A DNA stretch of 64,000 nucleotides, taken from Branchipolynoe longqiensis (lineage: Eukaryota; Annelida; Polychaeta; Phyllodocida; Polynoidae). Below the pieces are notes generated by a model. It was not told where the DNA came from and did not search any database. It saw only the letters and a list, made by a program, of their open reading frames with translations. Both the position numbers and the translations under genes were made by a program. Each line of letters opens with the position of its first letter. The first letter of the stretch is position 1. Shown here in pieces: positions 1-9,472 of this stretch. The stretch is taken from contig CM059194.1 in NCBI GenBank assembly GCA_030323885.1, forward strand, positions 30,297,367 through 30,361,366, given 5' to 3'.

Positions 1-761
1 TAGCAGATTCACACCTCTCGTACGCGGTGCCATGTCACGTGACCAAGCTGTAGTGCAGGCCTGTCGATGGTAAAACAAAAAGAAAATAATTACCAGGAAA
101 AGAAATTCACGAGACATGTTATTTATCGGTGGTGGGGCTTAGTCCTAACCACCCATCCCCTTGTAGCATGTGTGACCACCAGCCCAATCCAAGTTAGTTG
201 AGGCAGAATCCACATAAATAAGAGTGACATTTTGTTGGATGAAATAGTAATAAAATATAGTAAGAGGAGGGTGAGAGAATGAGATGTGATTATGTGAGTG
301 TACCAACATGATACAAAACTCACTAAACAGTATGTAATGGCTAGCAGAGGTAATATCCCTATATGTTGGGTAGAATGCTATGATGAATTGTTAGTAAGCT
401 GTCAACAATACATTCACTGAGCCTGCCTTCCAAAAGGGAATGCGACTGTTAATTATTGTGAGAATGGTTCCATAGAGAGGAAGTTACTTTGCATTCTGGG
501 TAAAGCTTGTTGCCAGGGGAGTGGAGAGTAGTCATGGTATATTAGGCGACCACACACTCACCTGGGCATGCATTCAAACGCTCAGGCAAGCAGGCACACA
601 CACAGGAGGAGGAGGAGGAGAGTTGAGTAGCATTGCATTGTACCAGTTATTGTCAGAAAATACACACCAGCACACTGTCAGTTGTGTTGTGTTTCACTAC
701 TCTACAACCACAGAGGACCGGGCTCACTACACAGTAGGACGCACACAGTAGATATTACAAA
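1..761. other. No gene recognised
   Basis: I see no exon, RNA gene or clear repeat structure here. The open frames are short and unlike known proteins. A short GGA run lies near 606-620. Confidence 0.5.
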
Positions 762-930
762 TTGCTAAGTCATCGGTTTAACTCGACTAGGGTTCGAACC
801 CATGGGTTCGAATCCAACGATCTCCCAAAACGGGAGACGGGTGCTAAACTCATGCCTTTCCTACAGCATCTCCTGGTCATGTCTGAGGACTGTGGAGGTG
901 AACCTTTTGTTATGTCTGAGTGGGGGCGAC
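762..930 (-). mobile_element. SINE-B-like head, left arm of an inverted pair
   Basis: Read on the minus strand this is a tRNA-derived head with a B-box-like GGTTCGAACCC core. A short extension follows it that is not in most other copies. The same head plus extension recurs in opposite orientation at 2320-2494, aligning for about 168 bases without gaps. The two copies flank a 35-bp minisatellite. The open frame through it is a by-product of the gapless alignment. Confidence 0.6.
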
Positions 931-959
931 TAAATTCTTCTTCTGACAATTCTCCGTAA

Positions 960-1332
960 AAATCAGTATTACTTTATGAGTTGAGACTGACGGATCTGTT
1001 CTGAGAGTATCGCTTCCTTATCAAATGACCGTCACCAATCAGATTGTGAACTCATTCGGCCATCCCGTCTGGTCTTGCGCTGCAGGTTTGCACGGTGATG
1101 ACACCCTGGAGTATGTAGGTTGAGGGGCAGAGGGGTGTGTGTCTAAGCATCCCAGTTGCGTCTAGTTGGACGCCGCGTCGCGGGAGGAGGGGGACATGCA
1201 GTGCGTGTTGTCTCAACCCGGGAAATGGCGTCCGGGACGGATCAATGGGATAAAGTCAATAGGTGCTGCCGGAGGGAGGGAGGAGGAGAGGGGGCAGAAG
1301 GAGAAGGGGGAGGTAGAGGGGGGAGGAAAGGG
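960..1332. other. No gene recognised; SINE head scrap
   Basis: A fragment near 1051-1075 matches the 5' end of the SINE head (CTCATTCGGCCATCCCGTCT). Nothing else is recognisable before the minisatellite. Confidence 0.5.
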
Positions 1333-2195
1333 TGGTGGTACTGAGGAATGGTGGAGGGTACAAGGGGGAGGGGGTACTGGAAGGGTTGGTGAGGGTACAC
1401 AGGGGGAGGGGTACTGGAGGGTTGGTGGAGGGTACAGGGGGAGGGGTACTGGAGGAGTGGTGGAGGGTACAAAGGGAGGGGTTCTGGAGGAGTGGTGGAG
1501 GGTACAAGGGGAGGGGTACTGGAGGGTTGGAGAGGACAATGGGGGAGGGGTACTGAGGAGTGGTGGAGGGTACAGGGGAGGGTACTGGAGGAGTGGTGGA
1601 GGGTACAAAGGGAGGGGTACTGGAGGAGTGGTGCGAGATAGACGTAGTGAGGGTGTCGGAATGGTACACACAAGGGAGAGGGTAGGGGGAGTGGTGGAGG
1701 GTACAAGGGAGGGGGTACTGGAGGAGTGGTGAGGGTACAAGGGGAGGGGTACTGGAGGGTTGGTGGAGGGTACAAGGGGAGAGGGGTACTGGAGGAGTGG
1801 TGAGGGTACAATGGGAGGGGTACTGGAGGAAGTGGTGGAGGGTACAAAGGGGAGGGTACTGGAGGAGTGGTGGAGGGTACAGGGGGACGGGTAACTGGAG
1901 GGTTGGTGGAGGGACAACGGGGAGGGGTTCTGGAGAGTGTGGAGGGTACAAGGGGAGGGGTACTGGAGGAGTGGTGGAGGGTACAAGGGGAGGGGTACTG
2001 GAGGGTTGGTGGAGGGTACAAGGGGAGGGGTTCTGGAGGAGTGGTGGAGGGTACAATGGGAGGGGCACTGGAGGAGTGGTGGAGGGTACAAGGGGAGGGG
2101 TACTGGAGGAGTGGTGGAGGGTACAGGGGGAGGGGTACTGGAGGGTTGGTGGAGGGTACACGGGGAGGGGTACTGGAGGGTTGGTGGAGGGGTAC
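1333..2195. repeat. 35-bp minisatellite (about 25 copies)
   Basis: The unit reads approximately TACTGGAGGAGTGGTGGAGG followed by GTACAAGGGGAGGGG. Adjacent units at 1961, 1996 and 2031 are exactly 35 bp apart. The array is strongly G-biased on the plus strand, so long open frames on both strands here are repeat artefacts. It lies between two inverted SINE-like copies. Confidence 0.92.
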
Positions 2196-2319
2196 ATTGG
2201 TTTTTGCAGGAGATGTACATTAATTCCTAAAATTTTAAATATGGATTCAAGATGGCAACACCACGTGATGAGAATTAGTTTCACATTTGGCATTGGCGGT
2301 GCCAAAGTCTTTGTCCCTG

Positions 2320-2625
2320 TCTTTGCCTGTTGCCACTCACACATATCAAAGGGTTGATCTCCACTGTCCTCATACATGGCCAGGAGATGCCTTAGGGAAT
2401 GCATGATTTGAGCGCCTGCCTCCAGTTTTGGTAGGTCATGGGATTCAAATCCACAAATTTGAAGCCTGGTCGAGTCGAACCAATGACTTAACAAATTGAT
2501 ACTTGTCGCTACTTAGCCTGGCATTCGACAATACTAGGATCAAGCAAGGAGTAGTGGAATGAGGAAGACCAATTGTGCGCAATTGAAATTTCACATGCAT
2601 GCTTAATCAACTAATGTTTAAAAAA
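2320..2625 (+). mobile_element. SINE-B copy, right arm of the inverted pair
   Basis: Plus-strand SINE with tRNA-like head, the shared middle (ACTTGTCGCTACTTAGCCTG) and the B-type 3' end. That end runs through GAATGAGGAAGACCAATTG to GCTTAATCAACTAATG and an A-rich tail. It pairs in inverted orientation with 762-930. Confidence 0.75.
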
Positions 2626-3084
2626 AAATGAAGCAAAGAAGAAGCTAAGTGCCCAATAGATGTTCCACTACAACACCTCCTACACCTCCTCACAATCCTC
2701 CTCCCGTGTGGGCAGCAGTGGTCAGTGTCAGTGTCCATCTGGGACACATCACCCCCCCCCCCCCCCCATCTGGGTTGGTTCTATCAGAACAGGCCACTCA
2801 CTCCCTATGCAATGCACACCCACAATACGGATGTTGAAAGGAGTGCTTTCTAGCGCTACACAATGCCAATGTATCGTGTGTTCAACGGAATGAACAAACT
2901 GCATATTTCTTTAACAACCAGTACATTACTTGGGAACATGCGATATAATTGATTACACTCTTGTAGTGAATAGTCCTTTGACTGTAGGATGCTCAGTTTG
3001 TCCTGTCACCCACTTCGGTTGAAACAATCTTGTATGAGGCGTTTACGTGATGGCCAAAATGAGTTGAGCACCCCTCTTCCTGTG
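2626..3084. other. No gene recognised; poly-C run
   Basis: Contains a C homopolymer at about 2753-2767. No exon or RNA gene is recognised. Confidence 0.5.
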
Positions 3085-3265
3085 TGGCAGATTGTGGGAT
3101 TTTAATCCTGGCAGAGTCAAGTCAGTGAACTAAAAAAAATATACTCGTGGCTACCTAGTCTGGTGCTCAGCATAACTAGGAGAGTGACAAAGCAGGGGAA
3201 TAAGGATGGCCAATTGTCTGTGATTGAAATCTTTCCTCTGTAATCAATGAATTTAATAATATAAA
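3085..3265 (+). mobile_element. SINE-B copy, degraded
   Basis: The middle and 3' part of SINE-B are recognisable (AGTCTGGTGCTCAGCATAAC, then a GGCCAATTGTCTGTGATTGA-type end). The tRNA head is diverged. Confidence 0.65.
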
Positions 3266-3439
3266 AAATGTAAAAAAACAGAACAAAAAAAGACATAGTT
3301 CCTGCCACAGTTCACCACATACAGCTAGATTAAATATTCTACTTGTTATATAAACTTCATGAGCATTAATTTTCTTTTTATATAATTGTCATATTTCCAT
3401 GGAAGAATACCTATATGACTCCCGGAAATAAACCCTAGC

Positions 3440-3510
3440 GTAATGACGTCCACTTCCGGTTGAGATGGTTCTAATTCATCTGGGTATTTTAATGGCCGCA
3501 ATGACGTCAT
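3440..3510. promoter_or_regulatory. CRE/ETS motif cluster (candidate)
   Basis: Within 70 bp there is TGACGTC at 3444, the ETS-type CACTTCCGGT at 3451-3460 and a full palindromic CRE TGACGTCA at 3502-3509. It lies about 2.3 kb upstream of the RGK exon on the same strand. Motif presence is observed. Regulatory function is inference. Confidence 0.35.
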
Positions 3511-3699
3511 GCAGAATCTCATTATTCCTCCCCCCCCCTGCCCATCTCATATCCAATTTAATGACCTCTGCGTAGTTAAGTCCTGTCCGGCCTTTAATTG
3601 TACAGCTTATTGCATATCTTTTTTATTAAGCCGTCTGCTCGGACTAAATTTTCCAATACAGTTTAAACAAACATTTTCTTTTCTTCATTGGGCTTGGAC
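3511..3699. other. No gene recognised
   Basis: Short AT-rich stretch with a C-rich run near 3531. No coding evidence. Confidence 0.45.
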
Positions 3700-4035
3700 C
3701 AGACAGGAGGGCCGAATGAGGTGAGCGTCTGTCTCCTGTTTTGTGAGATCGGGGTATCCGAACCCATGGCCTCGTGGGTTCGAACCGTGATCGAGTCAAA
3801 CCAATGACTTAGAAATTGATACTTGTCACTTCCTAGCCAGGTGCTTGGCATTATTAGGAGAGGACAAGGACTAGTTGGCTCAGTGTCAGGATAATAATGT
3901 GACTGAATGGGATATCAGGTCATGGTGCTGGTGACCTGGTCTCCCAGTGGGGCAGCACTATAAAGTCGCCTCGCCATGAATGCACACTGTCACAAGTCAG
4001 TACCCGTCCTGATATGACCTTAAATGTTTCTAGGA
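3700..4035 (+). mobile_element. SINE-A copy, near full length
   Basis: It has a tRNA-like head, the shared middle, then the A-type body with CAGTGGGGCAGCACTATAAA. It ends CCTGATATGACCTTAAATGT. The head is diverged but retains a B-box-like GGGTTCGAACC. Confidence 0.85.
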
Positions 4036-4184
4036 CATACATCAACAACACACAGCAACAAACAAACAGTTATATCAAACCGTCGAAATTATAGTGGTGA
4101 ACGTGTTAAAAAACAAATCACACTTGTTGCTTTCTCTCCTGACAAATGCTTAAAAACTCATATCCAATATCACTGCGCATCAAA

Positions 4185-4385
4185 TACGCGGAGGCCCACT
4201 CAGTCACAATATCCTGACACCTCGAAACCAGTCCTTGCCCTATCATAGTAATGCCGAGTGCCAGACTAGGTAGTGACAAATATCAATTTTGTAAGTCATC
4301 AGTTTGACTTGGCAAGGGTTCTAAAACGCAAAACATCCCATATGGAAAGCCGGCCAACGCTCTTACCGAGGAGGCCATTCTCTCT
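4185..4385 (-). mobile_element. SINE-A/B middle and head fragment
   Basis: On the minus strand it matches the SINE head and the TAATGCCGAGTGCCAGACTA part of the middle. It lacks a 3' end. Confidence 0.7.
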
Positions 4386-4419
4386 GGTCACCAGGCCGAT
4401 TTAAGCAGGTACCAGTACA

Positions 4420-4490
4420 TGTTTGCTTGTTGTTTGTTTGTTATTGTTTTACGTCCTAGCAACATCTAAGGTCGTATCAGGATGGGGTAA
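4420..4490 (-). mobile_element. SINE-A 3' tail fragment
   Basis: Reverse complement of the A-type tail: TTGTTTGTTATTGTTTTACG followed by TCCTAGCAACATCTAAGGTC. Confidence 0.8.
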
Positions 4491-4916
4491 CAGTACAAAT
4501 CCAAATGTCTGCAAGGTCATTGCCAATGGGAAGCCAGACCAAGATAGAGGAATGCAAAGAAAATAGGCAAAGTAAACAGAAAGACAGTCTAGACAATCTC
4601 AAGTCAAGAGGCTGTCCGCTTTTTTAATTAATCCTTAATTAGGTCGTAGCCTCACATTAAACATGAATGATGGTTGATTAGTGAAAGGATAACAATGGTT
4701 CAGTCTGGAGATGGAGTACGACAGACTAATTTCAATCTGCGCATGCGCGCTCGGCTTAAATACAGTAACAACATTTTAAGAGGCAGGAAGTTATGCATGC
4801 ATACATCACAATAATAGGTCCTTTGCCTCAAAGAGTCTAGCTTGTCTATGAGTGAGGATGCCCACGATGGAATGCAAGAAATCTGACCTCATGGTGTCCC
4901 ATTATGCTTACAATTA
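4491..4916. other. No gene recognised; NRF1-like site
   Basis: TGCGCATGCGCGC at 4738-4750 is a strong NRF1-type palindrome, followed by a TTAAATA box. It is about 1.05 kb upstream of the RGK exon and could mark an upstream promoter. No transcript evidence is available, and no other feature is seen here. Confidence 0.3.
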
Positions 4917-5108
4917 CAGTAAAACCTCTCTATCCGACCACCTCCACAGATCGACCACTTCCCTATATCGATCGCTTTATTTGGATCCCAAACAATCGCC
5001 CATGCAATACCATTGTAATGGTAAAAAAAAGTCCATAAGCCGACCACCTCCCTAAATGGACCATTTGAAGTCGGTTCCATGGTAGGTCGATTTAGAGAGG
5101 TTTCACTG
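4917..5108. mobile_element. pogo-like MITE (TA target)
   Basis: Starts CAGTAAAACCTCTCTATCCG and ends in the reverse complement CAGTGAAACCTCTCTAAATC, with TA on both sides. CAGT termini and a TA duplication fit non-autonomous pogo/Tigger elements of the Tc1/mariner superfamily. There is no transposase frame. Related copies lie at 15193, 22441, 26090 and 32972. Confidence 0.8.
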
Positions 5109-5140
5109 TACACTCGTGTCCTGTAGGGTGATCGCGAATC

Positions 5141-5260
5141 GGAAACAATGCGCCTAGAGCAGGAGTTGAACCCACACCTCTTGCCATTCCAGGGTAGCGT
5201 CCTAACCACTACACTCCATGATGCAATCACTCTATCCGCTAATCCAGTGGACGAGGATGA
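5141..5260 (-). mobile_element. SINE-C tRNA-like head fragment
   Basis: The minus strand carries GTGTAGTGGTTAGGACGCTA followed by GGGTTCAACTCC, which are A-box-like and B-box-like. Similar fragments occur at 16040 and 33315. It has a different tRNA origin from the SINE-A/B head. Confidence 0.6.
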
Positions 5261-5336
5261 GTACAAACTTGTGACAGTGTACACTCATGGTGGTCGTCCA
5301 AATAATTTAAAAAAAAGTCCATTTCCCCATATTTTC

Positions 5337-5480
5337 CTTATTATTATTATTACTATTGCTATTGCTATTGCTATTGCTATCGCTATCGCCATCGTCGTCA
5401 TCGTCGTCGTCATCATCATTATCATTATAATAATAATTATTATTGTTATTATTATTGTTATTGTTATTATTATAATTGTT
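5337..5480. repeat. Trinucleotide-type microsatellite (ATT/GCTATT/ATC)
   Basis: Blocks of TTATTA, GCTATT, ATCGTC and ATT run consecutively. Isoleucine/valine-rich frames on both strands come from this. Confidence 0.9.
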
Positions 5481-5617
5481 TTTCCTTTTTCAGATTCTAG
5501 CAACTCGGCGCCACCGCCCAACGGATTACAACCACCATGGAAGAAGCCACCTTCAATCAACAAATATCTGATGAAGAATAACAGTAATTGACTCGCTTAC
5601 TTAGTAAGGAATATATA

Positions 5618-5626
5618 CATACATGT

Positions 5627-5661
<35 letters not shown>

Positions 5662-5662
5662 A
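5618..5662. repeat. TA-rich microsatellite
   Basis: ACATATATACATATATAT-type run about 150 bp upstream of the RGK exon. Confidence 0.9.
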
Positions 5663-5767
5663 ATAGTACTTGGAGGGGAACAATAAGAGGAAAAGACAAG
5701 GCGGAAAAGTGTCGGAAGGCTGGGTTATGACTTATGGAAATAACCACATGATTTTTGTAATCTAAAG

Positions 5768-5803
5768 TACTAAATATATAGTTCAATTGTTTATTTATCA
5801 TAG
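5768..5803 (+). promoter_or_regulatory. Probable 3' splice site of the RGK exon
   Basis: A branch-point-like TACTAA at 5768-5773 is followed by a pyrimidine-leaning stretch and TTTATTTATCATAG ending in AG at 5802-5803. This places the exon start at about 5804, 36 bases before the first ATG, and implies an upstream 5' UTR exon. The signal is good but not proven. The start of transcription could instead be local. Confidence 0.5.
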
Positions 5804-5828
5804 CCCGCTATTTTCGAGTTAAGAATTG

Positions 5829-5843
5829 ATGACGACGCCATGA
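5829..5843 (+). other. Minimal upstream ORF overlapping the RGK start
   Basis: ATG ACG ACG CCA TGA runs at 5829-5843. Its stop overlaps the first RGK ATG (5840) and touches the second (5843). The uORF start context is weak (T at -3). It could allow leaky scanning or reinitiation if the exon begins near 5804. Confidence 0.35.
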
Positions 5844-7154
5844 TGGACGAGTTTGAACAGTACCGGTCCCGGGCGTACAGCGCGGGGTCTCGGAGCCCCC
5901 GGCCCGCCTACTCCCTGCCGGGCACGCCGCGCGAGTCGCGAGCCAAGCGCTACACCCTCCTCCAGTCGCTCTGCGGCATCCGCCCCGCGACCCAGGAGGA
6001 CGCCGGCGGCAGGGCGCCGCTCGACCACCTGGGAGACAGTCACGTGAGTCACGTGAACCATGTGAGTCACGTGAGCGCCACCATGCTGTACCAACTGGAG
6101 CGCCTGGCTGGAGACGGCCAGGAGACCCCACCAGAGGCCGACTTTGGCGGAGGCGGGGCCGGGGGAGGCGTCAGGTCCGGGTCCGGGTCCGGTTCCGGTT
6201 CCGGGGCCGGTTCCGGGGCCGGGGCCGGGGCCGCGGCCAAGATGATGGTCGGGGGTTTCGCTGTGCTCCACCAGCCACCAGGTGGCATTCCTCACCACCA
6301 GGTGGAGCCATTTCGCCGGGCGTACAGCATGAAGCACCACCGCCCGACGACCAGGTTCCCCCGCAGTCCCTCCAGTAGCTCCTCCAGCAACACGCCGTCC
6401 ACCACGCCGTCATCTTCCTCCTACGGCGGCTCGTCCTCAACCACCACCCCGAGCAGCTCGGGACCTTCCGCCCCGTCCGCCCCCGCCCCAGCCGCCCCAC
6501 TACCACTGGCCGCCGTCGCCGTGTCGCCGCCGGCGGCGCGCACCGATTCCCCGACGCCCAACTCGTGGCGTGGCCGGTCCCCGAGCCGCCCCAGGGACCT
6601 GGAACTGAACAGGGACATCCGGCCGCGAACCTCCTCAATGCCGGCGCGGTCGCAGTACATCCGGCCGGACGCGGCGCGCTGCCGCTCGGCCTACGGTGGC
6701 GCCACCAGCGCCAACTCCAACAGCAACTCACGGCAGGATGTCAGCAGCCAGGAGCCGGAAGAGCAGCCTCTGCGGCGCGTGCGCAGCTTCAAGACCACCG
6801 GGAAGGGCATCATCAACCGCGGGGACTCCTTCAAGAAGCGCCGGGGGATCAGCGCCAGCCAGGCCTCGCTCGACAATGCCCCCGGCGGCGGCGGCGGAAA
6901 CACTGGCAACGCCGGCGGCGGCGGCGGCGGGCCGGTGATCGGCGGCATCACGCAGGTGGTCCGGCCGAGGACGTACAGTCAGGGTTCCTCTAGGGGAAGC
7001 GGAAGTAATAATGTGAGCAGGGGCTCGAGCCTGGAGCAGGACGCTGGGTACCAGTACCAGGTGCTGATGGTGGGCGGGCAGGGCGTGGGGAAGACAGCGC
7101 TGACTCAGCAGTTCACCACGTCCGAGTACATGGGTCACGTGGACACGGCAGTCG
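5840..7154 (+). CDS. RGK-family (Rad/Rem/Gem/Kir) small GTPase, N-terminal exon
   Basis: This exon encodes about 438 residues plus the first base of a split codon. RGK GTPases act at the plasma membrane, where they inhibit high-voltage-activated calcium channels and affect the cytoskeleton. Residues 1-400 are a long disordered extension rich in Ser, Pro, Ala and Gly. It includes an HVS repeat (68-79), an SG/AG run (113-133), a basic RPRTSS patch (261-266), and RRVRSFKTTGKG followed by NRGDSFKK (312-333). The last two patches suit 14-3-3 binding or phosphorylation. The G domain begins near 404 and the P-loop GGQGVGKT is at 412-419. The frame then meets a stop two codons past a GTGAGT donor at 7155, so the exon ends at 7154 in phase 1. 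Switch II, NKxD and the RGK C terminus are not in the window as far as I can see. The start could be Met1 (5840) or Met2 (5843); Met2 has the better Kozak context (A at -3, G at +4). The exon is much more GC-rich than its surroundings. RGK assignment rests on the extended N terminus and the P-loop region. A different Ras-like GTPase is possible but less likely. Confidence 0.82.
6041..6073 (+). repeat. In-frame 9-bp repeat with E-box palindromes
   Basis: Four 9-bp units place CACGTG at 6041, 6050 and 6068 and CATGTG at 6059. They encode His-Val-Ser/Asn repeats (residues 68-79) and also form a regularly spaced E-box cluster inside the coding exon. Confidence 0.8.
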
Positions 7155-7160
7155 GTGAGT
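7155..7160 (+). promoter_or_regulatory. 5' splice site of the RGK exon
   Basis: GCAGTCG is followed by GTGAGT, a consensus donor. It interrupts a Gly codon in phase 1 just upstream of an in-frame TAG, which supports splicing rather than termination. Confidence 0.8.
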
Positions 7161-7255
7161 AGAAGCTGGTTGTACTCGTTTACCTGTTTGTTTGTTTACT
7201 GTTTATTTTACATGCAGCTTAAAACGAGGGCTTCGGAAGAACACCAGAAGCAGCC

Positions 7256-7760
7256 ATATACAGATCCAGTCTCAAACAAATCCAATCTCAAGCAGACCCG
7301 GACTCAAGCAGAGCCAGAGTCAAACAGAGACAGTCTCCAACAGGCCCAGTCTCAAACAGACCCAGCTTCAAACAGTCCCAGTCTCAAGCAGATCCAGTGT
7401 CAAACAGACCCAGTGTCAAACAGAGCCAGTGTCAAGAAGAGCCAGTGTCAAACAGAGCCAGTGTCAAGCAGAGCCAGTGTCAAACAGACCCAGTTTCAAA
7501 CAAAGCCAGTGTCAAACAGACCCAGCGTCAAACAGACCCAGTGTCAAACAGACCCAGTCTGAAACAGACCCAGTCTGAAACAGACACAGTCTGAAACAGA
7601 CCCGGTCTCAAACAGACCCAATCTCAAACAGACCCAGTCTCAAACAGATCCAGTCTCAAACAGACCCAGTTTCAAATAGATCCTGTCGTAAACAGACCAA
7701 TTATCAAACAGACCTAGTCTCAAGCAGACACGGTCTCAAACAGACCCAGTCTCAAATTTG
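7256..7760. repeat. 16-bp minisatellite just inside the intron
   Basis: The unit is CAGTCTCAAACAGACC with variants such as CAGTGTCAAACAGAGC, about 31 copies. Because 16 is not a multiple of three, it stays open in all three plus frames. It starts about 100 bp after the splice donor. Confidence 0.92.
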
Positions 7761-7976
7761 ACTTTTAATCGGACTATGACACTTTAACCAGCACCAACGA
7801 CTGCTGAGGTGATTAATAGTTGTTAATTGTGTCCAACATCTCTAATCACCGTGACATTAATTTAGATTTAAAGGGGAGGGTTATTTATTTAAAAATCTCT
7901 CTAAAAAAACCAAACAACAACGCCAAACCCAAATATTACTCCGTACAATTTCTTTACAAAAATGAATAGAAAATAC

Positions 7977-8118
7977 ATAATTATTACATAATTATTACAT
8001 AATCATCACATAGTTATTACATAATTATCACATAATTATTACACAATCATCACATAATTATTACACAATCATCACATAATTATTACATAATTACCACATA
8101 ATTATTACATAATTATTT
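7977..8118. repeat. 11-bp minisatellite (ATAATTATTAC)
   Basis: About 13 units of ATAATTATTAC with variants ATAATCATCAC and ACAATCATCAC. Confidence 0.9.
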
Positions 8119-8362
8119 CAAACGTCAACACCACACGAACGAGTTCTAGATACTGGGAAAATGCCAGGTGAAATGTACATGATTACACCGCTCAAATACA
8201 GCTCTAATTCGCAAGGGAATATACCATAGACATGTCATTGATATACTTAAATTTTATCTACCACATTAAAAGACTACTTTTGGCTGGTTATGGTTTTATA
8301 ACTTATAGTAGTTGGCTTTTGTAGCTGGACAGATACTACCCCCCAATCAACCCTTTCTACAC
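8119..8362. other. No gene recognised
   Basis: AT-rich sequence between the 11-bp array and a SINE cluster. No signal seen. Confidence 0.4.
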
Positions 8363-8960
8363 ACCGGGTAGGCCGAACTGGTAATAGCGCTGGCTGCCTT
8401 TCGGTGTCGGAGGGTCCTGGGTTCGAACCCCGACTGAGTCAAATATCAGGTCATATCAGGACGAGTATTGACTTGTAACAGTCCACACACATATATATAT
8501 ATGCGGCCTCATTGGGAGACCAGACCGCCGGAACCATGGCACGATTTCCCAATCAGTCACATTATCCTGACACTGTCCTAATTAGTCCATTTTCCTATCC
8601 TGGTAATGTTGAGCACCAGGCTAGGTTGGTTGATTGTTGGAGTTTTACATCCTGCCAACATCTAAGGTCATATCAGGACGGGTACCGACTTGTTACAGTG
8701 CACACTCATGGCGACTTTATAGTGCTGCTGTACTGAGAAATTAGTCCACCAGCACCATGACCTGATATCCTACTCAGTCCCATTATCCTGACACTGAGCT
8801 AACCAGTCCTTGTCCTATCCTAATAATGCCGAGCACCAGGCTAGATAGTGACAAATATAAATTTTATAAATCATTGGTTTGACTCAACCGGAACAGAACT
8901 CCCGACCTTCTGCATGGGAAGCCAGCCCTCTACCGATTCGGCTACCGCGTCTGATGGATG
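8363..8960. mobile_element. SINE cluster: plus-strand head, then two minus-strand bodies
   Basis: 8363-8442 is a tRNA-like head on the plus strand with a perfect B-box-like GGTTCGAACCC. It is followed at 8446-8625 by a degraded minus-strand SINE-A body. A near full-length minus-strand SINE-A lies at 8626-8960. This is a nested or head-to-head arrangement of separate insertions. Confidence 0.75.
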
Positions 8961-9179
8961 TGGGTGTGTAGACTTGAGCTGCGCGCGCACTCCCTCAATA
9001 CAGCCTATGTACACAGTGGTACGACATGTTTGGCCTCGTTAATGGACAGGCAAACCTCTGCATTTCACTTGTGTTTGTAAAGGCGTCACCACTGTTAGAG
9101 CCTGGAGGGAGTGTTCTCATTGATTCCCTTGGTTACGCTCCTTCTCTTGTTTCAACCGGAAGTGGAAACGATGCTGGGG

Positions 9180-9472
9180 GTTGGTTGTTGGAGTTTTACG
9201 GCCTGGCAACATCGAAGGCCATATCAGGACAGGTACCAACTCATGACAATGCGCACTCATTGTGACGTTATAGTGCTGCCCCACTGGGAGACCAGGCTGC
9301 CAGCACCATGACCTGATATCCTACTGAGTCACATTATCCTGACACTGAGCCAATCAGTCCTTGCCCTATCCTATTTATGCTGAGCGCCTCGCTAGGAAGC
9401 GACAAGTATACATTTTAAAGTCATTGGTTTGACTCGACCAGGGTTCGAACCCACGGGTTCGAATCCCATTGT
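9180..9472 (-). mobile_element. SINE-A copy
   Basis: Begins with the tail complement GGTTGTTGGAGTTTTACGGC and ends with the head CAGGGTTCGAACCCACGGG. It lacks the extreme 5' end of the head. Confidence 0.85.

Noticed and set aside
1213..2494. Proline-rich 335-412 residue open frames on the minus strand
   Set aside because: They are translations of a 35-bp minisatellite. Overlapping frames are all open and have no domain or start context.
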